A stretch of 64,000 nucleotides of DNA from Salininema proteolyticum (GCF_042685645.1 NZ_JBHUNX010000001.1:4712001-4776000); one strand, 5' to 3'; positions 26,043 to 34,071 are shown, numbered from the stretch's first letter. Translations and numbers: made by a program. Notes: generated by a model from the letters alone, not told the origin.

Positions 26043-26438
26043 ATGTCCGACAACGTATCGGTGGTCGACCCGGGCCTGGAGCAGGCCTTCGCGGCCTTCA
26101 TGAGGGCCTTCTACCGGGCCGAGTTCAACTGTTCGAGCGCCGAGGAGAAGGTCGCGGCCTACCGGGCCTGGCAGCCGCTGTTCAGCACCGGCACCAGGCA
26201 CCGGGTGGACCGCCACATCGAGTTCTGGTCGGGTAGCGGGCCCGTCTCGCCTCCCGATCCCTCGGCGGATCCCAAGGACCCCGACTACGACATCCACGGC
26301 ACGAGCTTCCGCGAGGACGGCTCCGGCGTGGTGGTCGTGAGCCTCGGCAGCGGGGCCCACCGTTTCCGCGTGTCGATGGTCGCCGAAAGCGGCGGATGGA
26401 AGTGGGACGGCGGGCTGGACCTGCCGGCCCCGTTCTGA
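26043..26438 (+). CDS. Small NTF2-like protein, candidate immunity or accessory protein
   Basis: 131 residues from ATG 26043, 18 bp after the NlpC/P60 gene with an AAGGGGTGA site upstream. The sequence has an N-terminal helical half followed by strands (GVVVVSLG, FRVSMVAESGGWKWDG), a pattern seen in NTF2-like/SnoaL-like folds, which include immunity proteins of secreted effectors. No signal peptide is visible, so it should be cytoplasmic. Position directly behind an effector-like gene, inside the segment bounded by the inverted repeat, favours an immunity role. This is an inference from context and overall pattern only. Confidence 0.55.
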   Translation: MSDNVSVVDPGLEQAFAAFMRAFYRAEFNCSSAEEKVAAYRAWQPLFSTGTRHRVDRHIEFWSGSGPVSPPDPSADPKDPDYDIHGTSFREDGSGVVVVSLGSGAHRFRVSMVAESGGWKWDGGLDLPAPF

Positions 26439-26509
26439 CCGGGAGACCCGTACGGCGGGAGCAGGACAACTCGTGCACGGTCGCACGGGACACCTTCAAG
26501 CGGAGACCC

Positions 26510-26556
26510 ACACGGCGGGGGCGGGGCCGGACGGACCGGTCCCGCCCCCGCCGTGT
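26510..26556. terminator. Bidirectional terminator between convergent genes
   Basis: ACACGGCGGGGGCGGG at 26510-26525 pairs perfectly with CCCGCCCCCGCCGTGT at 26541-26556 around a 15-base loop that can itself pair (GCCGG...CCGGT). It lies between the stops of the 26043 gene and the convergent lysozyme-like gene. Confidence 0.75.
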
Positions 26557-26561
26557 CCGCG

Positions 26562-27458
26562 TCAGTTGTTCTCGTCGTAGGAGGAGAGGAGGTCACGCGC
26601 CATGCCCTCGTGCTTCGCGTAGGCGTCCGGATAGGCGGAGTTCTGCACCGCCTGGGCCGCCTCGGTGACCGACATGTCCTCCCAGCCGTCCACGTTGTCC
26701 AGCGCGTCGTAGAACTTGCCGGCCGACTGCTCGGGGTCCATCATCTCCTCGACCGGCCCCCACCACTCTTCCCGCTGCTGGAACAGACCCACCGAGTCGT
26801 GGTCCGATCCGCCGTGCTCCGAGTCGGTGTACTGCTCACTGCCTGGAACGTTGTCGCTGTATCGGTTGTAGAACGTCGACTCCTGCATGGCGGTGGACAG
26901 GGCCACGACGATCGCCTCGTCGCTCATGCCCTTCTCCCGGCCGGCCTCGATGATGCTGGCGACGTTCTCCAGCTGCTCGTCGTCCAGGTCCGACGTCCCC
27001 GAGGGCAGCGATCCGTCCGGCTCAGAGGAGTCCCCTCCGTCTTCGTCCCCGGTGTCGCCACCGCCGCCTCCTCCGCCGGTTCCGCCGCCTCCGCTGCTGC
27101 TGCCGCCTCCGTTTCCACCTCCGCCGTTGCCGGAGGGGTTTTTGACGTCGTCGGTGTCGCCTTTCTCGCCGATGTCCTTGGCGATCTGTTCATCGGTCTC
27201 GCGGTATCGGGAGGCGGATTTCTCTACCAGGGAGGCGACGCCGGCGATGGCTTCTTTTCCCTCTTCGAGCTGGTTGCGGATCATGTCCACGCCCGCGAAG
27301 TAGATCGGGGCGAAGACCAGTCCGGGCATGCCCCACATCCACCAGTCGGGATTGGCCTCCTCCATGTACTCCAGGAGGGAGTCCACTTCGTCCTTCGAGT
27401 CTCGGATCTGTTGGGCCCCGGTCTCCAGTTCGTCGGGGTCGGCGGAGACATCAGCCAT
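26562..27458 (-). CDS. Putative secreted lysozyme-like hydrolase with shared N-terminal domain
   Basis: 298 residues from ATG 27458. Residues 1-135 (WXG-like helical leader and Gly-rich linker) are identical to the NlpC/P60 protein at 25206. After a second acidic linker, residues about 158-298 resemble a lysozyme-like domain found in actinobacterial cell-wall hydrolases. Glu193 in AMQES is the candidate catalytic acid, followed by the typical HDSVGLFQQREEWWG segment and AAQAVQNSAYPDAYAKHE. It would cut glycan strands where its partner cuts peptides. No immunity-type gene follows it on its own strand. Confidence 0.83.
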   Translation of the reverse strand: MADVSADPDELETGAQQIRDSKDEVDSLLEYMEEANPDWWMWGMPGLVFAPIYFAGVDMIRNQLEEGKEAIAGVASLVEKSASRYRETDEQIAKDIGEKGDTDDVKNPSGNGGGGNGGGSSSGGGGTGGGGGGGDTGDEDGGDSSEPDGSLPSGTSDLDDEQLENVASIIEAGREKGMSDEAIVVALSTAMQESTFYNRYSDNVPGSEQYTDSEHGGSDHDSVGLFQQREEWWGPVEEMMDPEQSAGKFYDALDNVDGWEDMSVTEAAQAVQNSAYPDAYAKHEGMARDLLSSYDENN

Positions 27459-27628
27459 GGTCGCGCTCCTCTATGCGGGTCGGGCCGGGACGAGACCGCC
27501 CCAGTGCCGGGGATCGAACGTCGGACGGTCCGCGCGAAGCCCTTGGCGAACCGTCGACCCGACCGGTCACGGAGAACGCACGAGGACTGAATGGCGAACA
27601 TACCCCATACTAAAAAACACATGCAAAT
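27054..27628 (-). repeat. Right arm of the perfect 575-bp inverted repeat
   Basis: Exact reverse complement of 25036-25610. It carries the same promoter-like elements, leader, start codon and first 135 codons, here for the lysozyme-like gene. The arm ends 20 bp before the ATG of the divergent WXG-type gene at 27649, so any promoter of that operon probably also lies within the repeat. A few bases beyond the arm (CTGAG next to the ATTTGCATG end) are also shared. Confidence 0.95.
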
Positions 27629-27648
27629 TTCTCAGGTTTGGAGGCGGT

Positions 27649-28581
27649 ATGACTGACGAAATCGAGAAGCCCAGCTGGCGCGACGACGCGCCGGAGGCGG
27701 CCACCTCCGTCCTCGGAGGCGACGGGCTGTCGGACGCGAGCAGCTGGGTCGACGCCGAGGGCGGCCTCAACAAGGCCGCGGAGAAACTGATGGCACACGG
27801 CACGGGCGGAGACCTGGCGGGCCTCAACGCCTCCAACTCCAGGGCCGGCGACGCACAGGTGGACAGCCTCACCGACTGGGGAGGCATCCAGGACGCCTGC
27901 AAGGCGATCATGGAGCTGGGACAGAAGATATTCGGAGAGGCCCAGGACCTCGCCTCCAGCAACGAGTCCTCCGGTTTCATGGCCCTCACCCCCGCGGAGC
28001 TGGTGGGCCAGTTCGTCGACGTCATACTCGCGCTGCTGCCTCCGCTGGAGGACCTGCTGCAGCTGGTGACCGGCAATGAAGGGGCGATGCAGGCCTCCGC
28101 GGACATGTGGATGGCCGTCCCCGATGGGGCGAGCCAGACCGGCGACTACATCAACCAGGTGGGTCAGGCTGCACTGGCCGAATGGGAGGGGAAGGCGGGC
28201 TCCGCCGCCCGGAAGCGCCTCGAAGAGGCCGCCGACAGCATCTCGGTGGCGGGCCTGTGGGGCTACGCCGTCGGCATCGGGCTGGCCGCCTACGCGTTCC
28301 TGGCCAAGTTCCTCTTCGACAAGCTCAAGGAGTTCATCTCCCAGCAGATCTCCAACTTCCTGACCTTCGACGTGCCGACCCTGGTCAGCAGCGCGGGCCT
28401 GGCGACGCCCGTCGTGGCGACGAACCGCGGCATCAGCATCGCCATGACGGTCATGGACGCCGTCACCATCATCAACGCGGCCGTGAGCATCTTCGAGCTC
28501 GGCGGTCAGCTGTTCGACATGATCCAGGACGTCATCTCCCAGGTCGGCGAGGCCACGGGACTCCTGGCGTCGAAGGCCTGA
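27649..28581 (+). CDS. Large WXG-type protein with membrane segments
   Basis: 310 residues from ATG 27649 (GGAGG five bases upstream). A WEG motif at residues 179-181 lies in a helical stretch (LAEWEGKAGSAARKRL), as in WXG100-like export substrates. Hydrophobic segments follow at about 205-225 and 250-285. The first 100 residues are acidic and helical. The gene heads a three-gene run with two YbaB-like genes, a frequent arrangement near type VII secretion substrates in actinobacteria. It lacks a Sec signal. A role as export partner or membrane scaffold for the two neighbouring hydrolases is suggested by position; the precise function is unknown. Confidence 0.7.
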   Translation: MTDEIEKPSWRDDAPEAATSVLGGDGLSDASSWVDAEGGLNKAAEKLMAHGTGGDLAGLNASNSRAGDAQVDSLTDWGGIQDACKAIMELGQKIFGEAQDLASSNESSGFMALTPAELVGQFVDVILALLPPLEDLLQLVTGNEGAMQASADMWMAVPDGASQTGDYINQVGQAALAEWEGKAGSAARKRLEEAADSISVAGLWGYAVGIGLAAYAFLAKFLFDKLKEFISQQISNFLTFDVPTLVSSAGLATPVVATNRGISIAMTVMDAVTIINAAVSIFELGGQLFDMIQDVISQVGEATGLLASKA

Positions 28582-28598
28582 TCCATAGAGGAGACACC

Positions 28599-28946
28599 AT
28601 GCCGATGAACCAGGAAGAGCTGCAGGGCCTCGTCCGGAGGATGCAGGAGAGGGCGGTGGAGATCGAGGGCGAGGCCACCGCCGAGGACCACTCGCTGTCC
28701 GTCCGGGTGGCGTTGGGAGGAAAGATCAAGGGCATCGACTTCAACCACCGGGCCTTCAACCGCTCGGGCGCCGAACTGGGCGAGGAGATCGTCAAGGTCT
28801 TCAACAGGGCCCTGGCCGACGCCGACCGCCAGATGAAGGAAGAGCAGGCGAGCCTCTTCGGCGAGGACGTCGCCGCGTCCGCCGGAGCGTCCGAACCCGA
28901 CCTGGACGCGATCCGCGCCCGACTCGCCCCGAAGGGAGAACAGTGA
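28599..28946 (+). CDS. YbaB/EbfC-like protein 1
   Basis: 115 residues from ATG 28599, with GAGGAG seven bases upstream. It shows the small alpha/beta fold of the YbaB/EbfC family: an N-terminal helix (NQEELQGLVRRMQERAVEIEG), a strand region LSVRVALGGKIKGIDF, and a C-terminal helix with DADRQMKEEQ. Family members are dimeric nucleoid proteins. Actinobacterial copies beside WXG genes may instead serve as chaperone-like partners. It overlaps the next gene by one base (TGATG at 28944-28948), so the two could form a heterodimer. Confidence 0.8.
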   Translation: MPMNQEELQGLVRRMQERAVEIEGEATAEDHSLSVRVALGGKIKGIDFNHRAFNRSGAELGEEIVKVFNRALADADRQMKEEQASLFGEDVAASAGASEPDLDAIRARLAPKGEQ

Positions 28947-29347
28947 TGGCCGACCGGAACCAACGCGGCTCGCTCGAAGACGCCATGGCGAAGATGGAGG
29001 AGATCCGGGCCTCCGCGGAACAGACCCTGACCGCCTACGTGGAGGCCAACGAGGAGTTGGGCCACGGTGGCGACACCGAGGTCCAGTCGGAGGACGGCAT
29101 GATCAAGGTCGCGCTCGGGCCCGACGGAAAGCTGACGCGCATCGAGATCGACGACAGCGTCCTCCGCCTCAAGAACAACCTCGAACCCAAGATCATCGCG
29201 GTCGTGGAGGAGGCCTTCGCGACCCGGGCCCTGCGCCAGGCCGAGGTCGCCGAGCGCGTGCTCGGCAACGTCGACATGAGTTCCTTCATGGGCAACGCCA
29301 TCTCGCCGGAGACGATGGCCAGGGCTCGCGACAACCTCGGCCGGTGA
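28946..29347 (+). CDS. YbaB/EbfC-like protein 2
   Basis: 133 residues from ATG 28946; an in-frame GTG at 28943 is the alternative start. The order matches YbaB-like proteins: an N-terminal helix (SLEDAMAKMEEIRASAEQTL), then strands (VQSEDGMIKVALGPDGKLTRIEI) and helices. The strand motif xVxxxGxLxxIxID is closer to the family consensus than in protein 1. A C-terminal extension contains SFMGNAISPETMARARDNL. Its stop codon lies inside a long perfect palindrome that ends the operon. Direct DNA binding is not demonstrated by the sequence. Confidence 0.82.
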   Translation: MADRNQRGSLEDAMAKMEEIRASAEQTLTAYVEANEELGHGGDTEVQSEDGMIKVALGPDGKLTRIEIDDSVLRLKNNLEPKIIAVVEEAFATRALRQAEVAERVLGNVDMSSFMGNAISPETMARARDNLGR

Positions 29348-29417
29348 GCCGGTCGCGACCGAGGAAGGGGACCTCCCGCCGGGAGGTCCCCTTCCTCGGT
29401 CGCGACCGGCTCACCGG
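29341..29417. terminator. 77-bp perfect palindrome between convergent genes
   Basis: Two 38-base arms (29341-29378 and 29380-29417) are exact reverse complements around a single central base. The left arm includes the stop of the YbaB-like gene; the right arm ends 2 bp before the stop of the lipoprotein gene. It can act as a bidirectional terminator, but it is far longer than needed for that. Confidence 0.85.
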
Positions 29418-29419
29418 GG

Positions 29420-29962
29420 TCAGCTGGAGCAGACCTTCCACTCGCCGCCCTCGGCCACGAGCTCGAACATGCCGAGCTCCCGGTTCGAGGGGTCGCCCTG
29501 GACGCCGAACATGACCTCCGCGGTGGTCCCGTCGTTGGACCGCACGTTGAAGAGGAAGGCGTGGTCGGGCACGTCGACGATGTCGTCGTGAAGGGTGCCG
29601 TTCTCCGCGGCCCGCAGGTACTCGGCAGGCTTGCCGTCGGGGCTCTCGCACATGAGGGAGGCGGCGGTGGCCTCGTCGGCCTGCTGGATCCCGTCGAGCC
29701 AGGCCTTCATGGCCGCCTCGGGGTCCCCCGAGGCCTCTGCGCCGGCGTCGGAGTCCGTGGTGTCTCCGTCCGACTCGCCGGGAGCGTCGCCGCCGGTCTC
29801 GGTACCGGTGTTGCTTTCGGGTTCGGGGCCGGGGGAGTCGCTCTCCCCTCCGGGGTCCTTGGCGGCGGAGTCGTCGCCGGTACAGGCGGTGAGGGCGAAC
29901 GCCATGGCCGCCACGGGCAGGAGGGCGTAGCGCATAAGCGCGGGATTCGAGGAATTTTTCAT
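29420..29962 (-). CDS. Small lipoprotein with acidic linker (DUF4878-like)
   Basis: 180 residues from ATG 29962. A signal sequence (RYALLPVAAMAFALTAC) ends in a lipobox with Cys27. It is followed by a roughly 50-residue Asp/Gly/Ser/Glu-rich stalk and a compact C-terminal domain of about 95 residues with strands such as AEVMFGVQGD and ELVAEGGEWKVC. The final domain resembles small NTF2-like modules that decorate actinobacterial lipoproteins. It converges on the WXG/YbaB operon through the shared palindrome. The function is not known; an envelope partner of the neighbouring hydrolases is possible. Confidence 0.78.
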   Translation of the reverse strand: MKNSSNPALMRYALLPVAAMAFALTACTGDDSAAKDPGGESDSPGPEPESNTGTETGGDAPGESDGDTTDSDAGAEASGDPEAAMKAWLDGIQQADEATAASLMCESPDGKPAEYLRAAENGTLHDDIVDVPDHAFLFNVRSNDGTTAEVMFGVQGDPSNRELGMFELVAEGGEWKVCSS

Positions 29963-30146
29963 GTGGTCAGGCTATAAGGGGGACGCCAATGGGGGATCCG
30001 CCGTCTCGGGGGGGGGACTGCGGAAGCGCGGAATCGCGATGGAGGCCGCCGTTCGGCGAGCGGCGGCCTCGCGGGCTCGGCCGTGTCCCGGCGCCGGCGA
30101 CCAGCGGTCGCCTTCGACGCTCGTCACCCGTCCGGCTCGGTCCGGA

Positions 30147-31031
30147 TCACTTCACCGGTTCCCAGTGGCGCGAGCCCAGGAAGTCCGGGCGGGCGTCGAC
30201 CGCCGCGAAGGGCTCCACCAGGGCGTTGTCCACGCTGTTGAACACCAGGAAGAGGTTCGAGCGCGGGTAGGGCGTGATATTGCCGGCCGAGGCGTGCATG
30301 CAGTTCGAGTCGAACCACAGGCCCGTCCCGGCGGGTCCGGTCAGCTGGTCGATGCCGTGTTCGTCGGCGAGCGTCCGGAGGGACTCGTGTCCGGGTGTTC
30401 CGGCCTCTTGGGCCTTGAGAGAGGACTTGTAGTTGTCCTCGGGAGTCTCTCCGGCGCAGGAGACGAAGGTCCGGTGGGACCCCGGCATGATCATGAGCGG
30501 GCCGTTGTGGTCGTGGTTGTCCGTTAGGGCCACTGAAAGGCTGACGGCTCGGATGCGCGGCATGCCGTCCTCGGCGTGCCAGGTCTCGAAGTCGGAGTGC
30601 CAGTAGAAGGAGTTGCCTCCGAAACCGGGCTTGAAATTGATGCGGGACTGGTGGATGTATACATCGGACCCGAGGATCTGGCGCGCCACCCCGGCGACCT
30701 CGTCGCGGCGGATGAAGTCGGCGATGTAGTCCGACAGCCGGTGGACGTCGAACACGGAGCGGACCTCGTCGGACGCCGGTTCGCGGATCACGCGCTCGTC
30801 GTCCCTCAACTCGCCGTCCAGCCGTTCGAGCTCGCGCTTGATCTCCGCGACCTGCGTCCGGGACGCCACCGCGGGGATCTGCGTGTAGCCCTTCTCCTCG
30901 TGGGCGGTCAACTGTTCGGCATCGAGTGGTCCGTCGTCCACTCCTCCCCTCACCGCCGGGTCGTCCGTGCGCGGGATGAGCCGCTCGGTCCTGCCGCGGG
31001 TCGGGTAGTAGTCGTTGTACGTAGTGCTCAT
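30147..31031 (-). CDS. ectD: Ectoine hydroxylase
   Basis: 294 residues, the normal length for EctD, a 2-oxoglutarate/Fe(II) dioxygenase that converts ectoine to 5-hydroxyectoine. The long family signature is present: INFKPGFGGNSFYWHSDFE, with iron ligands His145 and Asp147, then PLMIMPGSHRTF, and distal His246 in NCMHASAGNITPYPRSN. No ectA, ectB or ectC lies next to it, so ectoine synthesis must be encoded elsewhere or ectoine is imported. The gene is monocistronic, with 115 bp to the lipoprotein gene and 250 bp to the next operon. Confidence 0.93.
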   Translation of the reverse strand: MSTTYNDYYPTRGRTERLIPRTDDPAVRGGVDDGPLDAEQLTAHEEKGYTQIPAVASRTQVAEIKRELERLDGELRDDERVIREPASDEVRSVFDVHRLSDYIADFIRRDEVAGVARQILGSDVYIHQSRINFKPGFGGNSFYWHSDFETWHAEDGMPRIRAVSLSVALTDNHDHNGPLMIMPGSHRTFVSCAGETPEDNYKSSLKAQEAGTPGHESLRTLADEHGIDQLTGPAGTGLWFDSNCMHASAGNITPYPRSNLFLVFNSVDNALVEPFAAVDARPDFLGSRHWEPVK

Positions 31032-31281
31032 TGAATGCCTCCTAGTCGTGGATGTCTTCGTAAGCGGTTATGTCTCCTTTCCTCCGGTGTACCTCCTTTC
31101 TCTCGGTGGGGTTCTGATTCCACTACTACCGAATACGGAGGGTGATCCCGATCGGGGTCGCGGTCGGGTGGTTCGCCGCGCGTTCGGCGCCAGACGCAGC
31201 TGAAGGGCCGATCGGGACGCGGAATGAGCGAGGGAGGGCCGGTGTCCGGCCCTCCCTCATTTTCGGTTCAGTGCTGTCGGA

Positions 31282-32583
31282 TTACAGTCTTTCGATTCCC
31301 GGGCGGGACTCGAGGACGCCTCGGGTGTCGAGGACGGGTGCGAGTCCGGCGGCCTGGGAGTCGACGTACTCCTTGTGGTGGGTCAGGAGGACGTAGAGGT
31401 CGGCTCCGGCCCCGTCGAGGTCGGCGACGCGTTCGACGTCGCGTCCGCCGGCGGTCCAGGACTCGACGTAGGGGTCGTGGAAGGCCAGGTCGGCGCCGGC
31501 GGCGATGAGTTTGCGCGCCACGGCCGTCGCCGGGGTCTCGCGCTGGTCGGCGATGTCGGGCTTGTAGGTCACGCCCAACAGGACGACCTTGGACCCGGCG
31601 AGGGCCTTGCGGTCGCGGTTGAGCAGCTCCATCGCCCGCGAGACGACGTACTCGGGCATGCGGTTGTTGATCTCCCCGGCCAGCTCGACGAACCGGAACG
31701 GGTAGCCGAGCGTGCGGACCTTATAGGAGAGGTAGTTGGGGTCGATGGGGATGCAGTGCCCCCCGACGCCGGGGCCGGGGTAGAAGGCCTGGTAGCCGAA
31801 GGGCTTGGTCTTGGCCAGGTCGATCGTCTCCCACAGGTCGATGCCGAGCTCGTTGCAGAACACGGCCATCTCGTTGACCAGGGCGATGTTGACGTGCCGG
31901 TAGGTGTTCTCCAACAGCTTGGCCATCTCGGCCTCCTTGGGAGAGGAGGCCGGGTGCACGGTGTCGATGAACCGCGAGTAGAACGCCACCGCCGCCTCGG
32001 TGCACTCCGGCGTGATGCCGCCGACGACCTTCGGAGTGTTGACGATCCCCCAGGTCGGGTTGCCCGGGTCGACGCGCTCGGGAGAGAACGCCAGATGGAA
32101 GTCCTCCCCGGCGGTCAGGCCGCTCTTCTCCAGCAGCGGCTGCACGACCTCCTCCGTCGTCCCCGGATACGTCGTCGACTCCAGGACCACGAGCGTCCCG
32201 GCCCGCAGGCGGTCGGCGATGGTCCCGGTGGCGCCGGTGACGGCGGCCAGGTCCGGACCCCCGGTCTCCGACAGCGGAGTCGGCACGCACACCACGATCG
32301 CCCGGGCACGCGAGAGCACGGCCGGGTCGCTCGTCGCCGAGAAATCCCCCGCGCGAACCTCGGCGATGTCACCGTCCGACAGGTCGTCGATATGGCTGAC
32401 ACCGGCATTGAGACCGTCCACGACGCGCTCGCTCAGGTCGAAACCGGTGACCGACAGCCCGGCGCGCACGGACGCCTGCACGAGCGGCAGCCCGACGTAG
32501 CCGAGCCCCACGACAACAAGGTCTACTGTGGATTCAACGGGGTCGTCGGAGCCGTCCGCTCCGGCCGGGATTTCGGGCACCAT
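31282..32583 (-). CDS. Nucleotide-sugar 6-dehydrogenase (UDP-GlcNAc/UDP-Glc dehydrogenase family)
   Basis: 433 residues from ATG 32583 (GGAAAG upstream). The Rossmann motif VVGLGYVGLPL opens the protein, STTYPGTTEE follows, and the catalytic Cys277 lies in GPGVGGHCIPIDP. That form of the motif is closest to WbpA-type UDP-N-acetylglucosamine 6-dehydrogenases rather than to UDP-glucose dehydrogenases. It oxidises a nucleotide hexose to the uronic acid using two NAD+. It is divergent from a glycosyltransferase gene across 328 bp, suggesting a surface polysaccharide or glycoconjugate. Substrate assignment is tentative. Confidence 0.88.
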   Translation of the reverse strand: MVPEIPAGADGSDDPVESTVDLVVVGLGYVGLPLVQASVRAGLSVTGFDLSERVVDGLNAGVSHIDDLSDGDIAEVRAGDFSATSDPAVLSRARAIVVCVPTPLSETGGPDLAAVTGATGTIADRLRAGTLVVLESTTYPGTTEEVVQPLLEKSGLTAGEDFHLAFSPERVDPGNPTWGIVNTPKVVGGITPECTEAAVAFYSRFIDTVHPASSPKEAEMAKLLENTYRHVNIALVNEMAVFCNELGIDLWETIDLAKTKPFGYQAFYPGPGVGGHCIPIDPNYLSYKVRTLGYPFRFVELAGEINNRMPEYVVSRAMELLNRDRKALAGSKVVLLGVTYKPDIADQRETPATAVARKLIAAGADLAFHDPYVESWTAGGRDVERVADLDGAGADLYVLLTHHKEYVDSQAAGLAPVLDTRGVLESRPGIERL

Positions 32584-32911
32584 GGTCGCTGCTTTCCAGT
32601 CGGTGGAGGGGCGCCGCGCGGCGCGGTCCCAAGGGTCTTCCTCTCTGAAAGATAGCACCCGGACGGGCCCGCCAATGGTGAGCGATGCACGTTTGTGCAG
32701 CTAATTCGCCCTGGATTGGTCCAGATTCCACCGACACGCCACGTTCAATTAACCGAAATATCAGACGCGGCTGAGAGGCTGTGGCGTAGACGATGCCGTC
32801 TTCGCGGGAGCGCGTCCTGCGCCATCCCGGGTTCCGAGTCCGGCCGCGGGCGGCGGCGTCTGTGTCATGATGGTCTCAGACCCTCTCACCCAGGAAAGTA
32901 ACTGTTGAAAC
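32584..32911. other. Divergent intergenic region, no gene seen
   Basis: The 328 bp between the dehydrogenase and glycosyltransferase genes contain a small hairpin (TGCAC-GTTT-GTGCA at 32686-32699) and a locally AT-richer stretch around 32740-32765 that could hold a promoter. No convincing reading frame or RNA gene is visible. Confidence 0.5.
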
Positions 32912-34039
32912 ATGCCTCTTCTGAGCGTAGTGGTACCGGTGTTCAAAGCGGACAGGTTCTTGCCCCAGTGCCTACGCTCCGTCACCGTTTCCTCAACGGA
33001 TAGTCTCGAAGTGATCGTCGTCGACGATTGCAGCCCGGACAAGTCCGCCGAGATAGCCGCCGAGTTCTCCGCCTCCGACCCCCGGGTGCGGCTCGTGCGG
33101 ACCGAGCAGAACGGAGGGTCCGGCGCGGCGCGCAACCGCGGCCTGGCCGAGGCGCGCGGAGAGTACGTCTGGTTCGTCGACGCCGACGACCGCGTCGCCC
33201 CCGGCGCCGTGGACCTCATCCTCGACCGCATCCGCGCGGGAGCCCCCGACCTCCTGCTCGTGCAGCACAGCCGCATCACCTCCGACGGCGTCGTCCGCAC
33301 CGCCGGCCTCCCCGAGCTCGCCGCGAGCGCGCCGGTCGGCACCGACTCCTTCACCCTGGAGGAGTGGCCGGGCGTCCTGCCCTACACGCACACCCCGTGG
33401 ACGAAGGTCACCAGGCGCACCGTCCTCAGCGACGACGGCCCGACGTTCCCCAGCGGCTGGTACACCGACATCCCCTGGACCTACGGCCTGCTGCGCCGCG
33501 TCGAGGCGATCGGGCTCGTCCTCGAGGAGTGCTACGAGTGGCACCAGCGCCCGGACAGCTCGATCACGCTCACCCAGGACCGCAAGCACTTCGACGTCTT
33601 CCTCCAGTGGGAGCGGACGTGGGAGGACTGGGAGGGCGTCGCGGACGCGGGCCTGCGCCGGGCGCTCTTCTCGCACATGGTCTGGCACCTGCTCATCGTC
33701 ATGGGCAACACCGACCGCATCAGCAACGCGCAGCGCCGCGACTTCTTCCACCGGGCCCACGAGCTCTGCGAGGCGCACCGGCCCGAGGGCTGGGACCCGC
33801 GGGGGCTCAAGCAGAAGCTGCTGGCCGGGCGCTCGTACCGGACGTACGAGGTCTTCCGGAGGCTCTGGAGGGTCGTGAGGCGCCTGCGGGACCGGGGGAG
33901 GACGGCGCACACCGGCGTCCCGGTGCAGGCCGACACCGCTCCGGCGCCGAAGGGCTCCGGAGAGCCGCAGCGCCTCGGCAAGGGGACGGTGAACCGCTCG
34001 GTGCGCCCGGCGCCCGGCAGCGGCCCCGAGGCTCCGTAG
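32912..34039 (+). CDS. Family 2 glycosyltransferase
   Basis: 375 residues from ATG 32912 with AGGAAAG upstream. The GT-A hallmarks are VVVPVFKADRFLPQC, VIVVDDCSPD, the N-G-G-S-G-A-A-R-N-R-G acceptor loop and the metal-binding FVDADD at residues 89-93. The middle part (PWTKVTRRTVL, WYTDIPWTYGLL) resembles the transferase half of wall teichoic acid enzymes. The C-terminal 50 residues are basic then Pro/Gly-rich and may associate with the membrane surface. It is divergent from the nucleotide-sugar dehydrogenase, which could supply its donor. The acceptor is unknown. Confidence 0.87.
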   Translation: MPLLSVVVPVFKADRFLPQCLRSVTVSSTDSLEVIVVDDCSPDKSAEIAAEFSASDPRVRLVRTEQNGGSGAARNRGLAEARGEYVWFVDADDRVAPGAVDLILDRIRAGAPDLLLVQHSRITSDGVVRTAGLPELAASAPVGTDSFTLEEWPGVLPYTHTPWTKVTRRTVLSDDGPTFPSGWYTDIPWTYGLLRRVEAIGLVLEECYEWHQRPDSSITLTQDRKHFDVFLQWERTWEDWEGVADAGLRRALFSHMVWHLLIVMGNTDRISNAQRRDFFHRAHELCEAHRPEGWDPRGLKQKLLAGRSYRTYEVFRRLWRVVRRLRDRGRTAHTGVPVQADTAPAPKGSGEPQRLGKGTVNRSVRPAPGSGPEAP

Positions 34040-34071
34040 AGTCGCCCGTCCTGATCTGGTCGCGGCCCGGG

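Noticed and set aside
25036..27628. Insertion sequence or composite transposon bounded by inverted repeats
   Set aside because: The arms are protein-coding effector sequence, no transposase or target duplication is visible, and the core encodes effector domains.
27328..28581. An upstream-extended version of the WXG-type gene starting within the inverted repeat
   Set aside because: The ATG at 27649 has a GGAGG site, and the extension would merely translate the antisense of the repeat arm.
30147..31031. Generic phytanoyl-CoA dioxygenase belonging to the biosynthetic cluster
   Set aside because: The long EctD signature and iron-ligand context identify ectoine hydroxylase, and it lies 5 kb from the cluster behind another locus.
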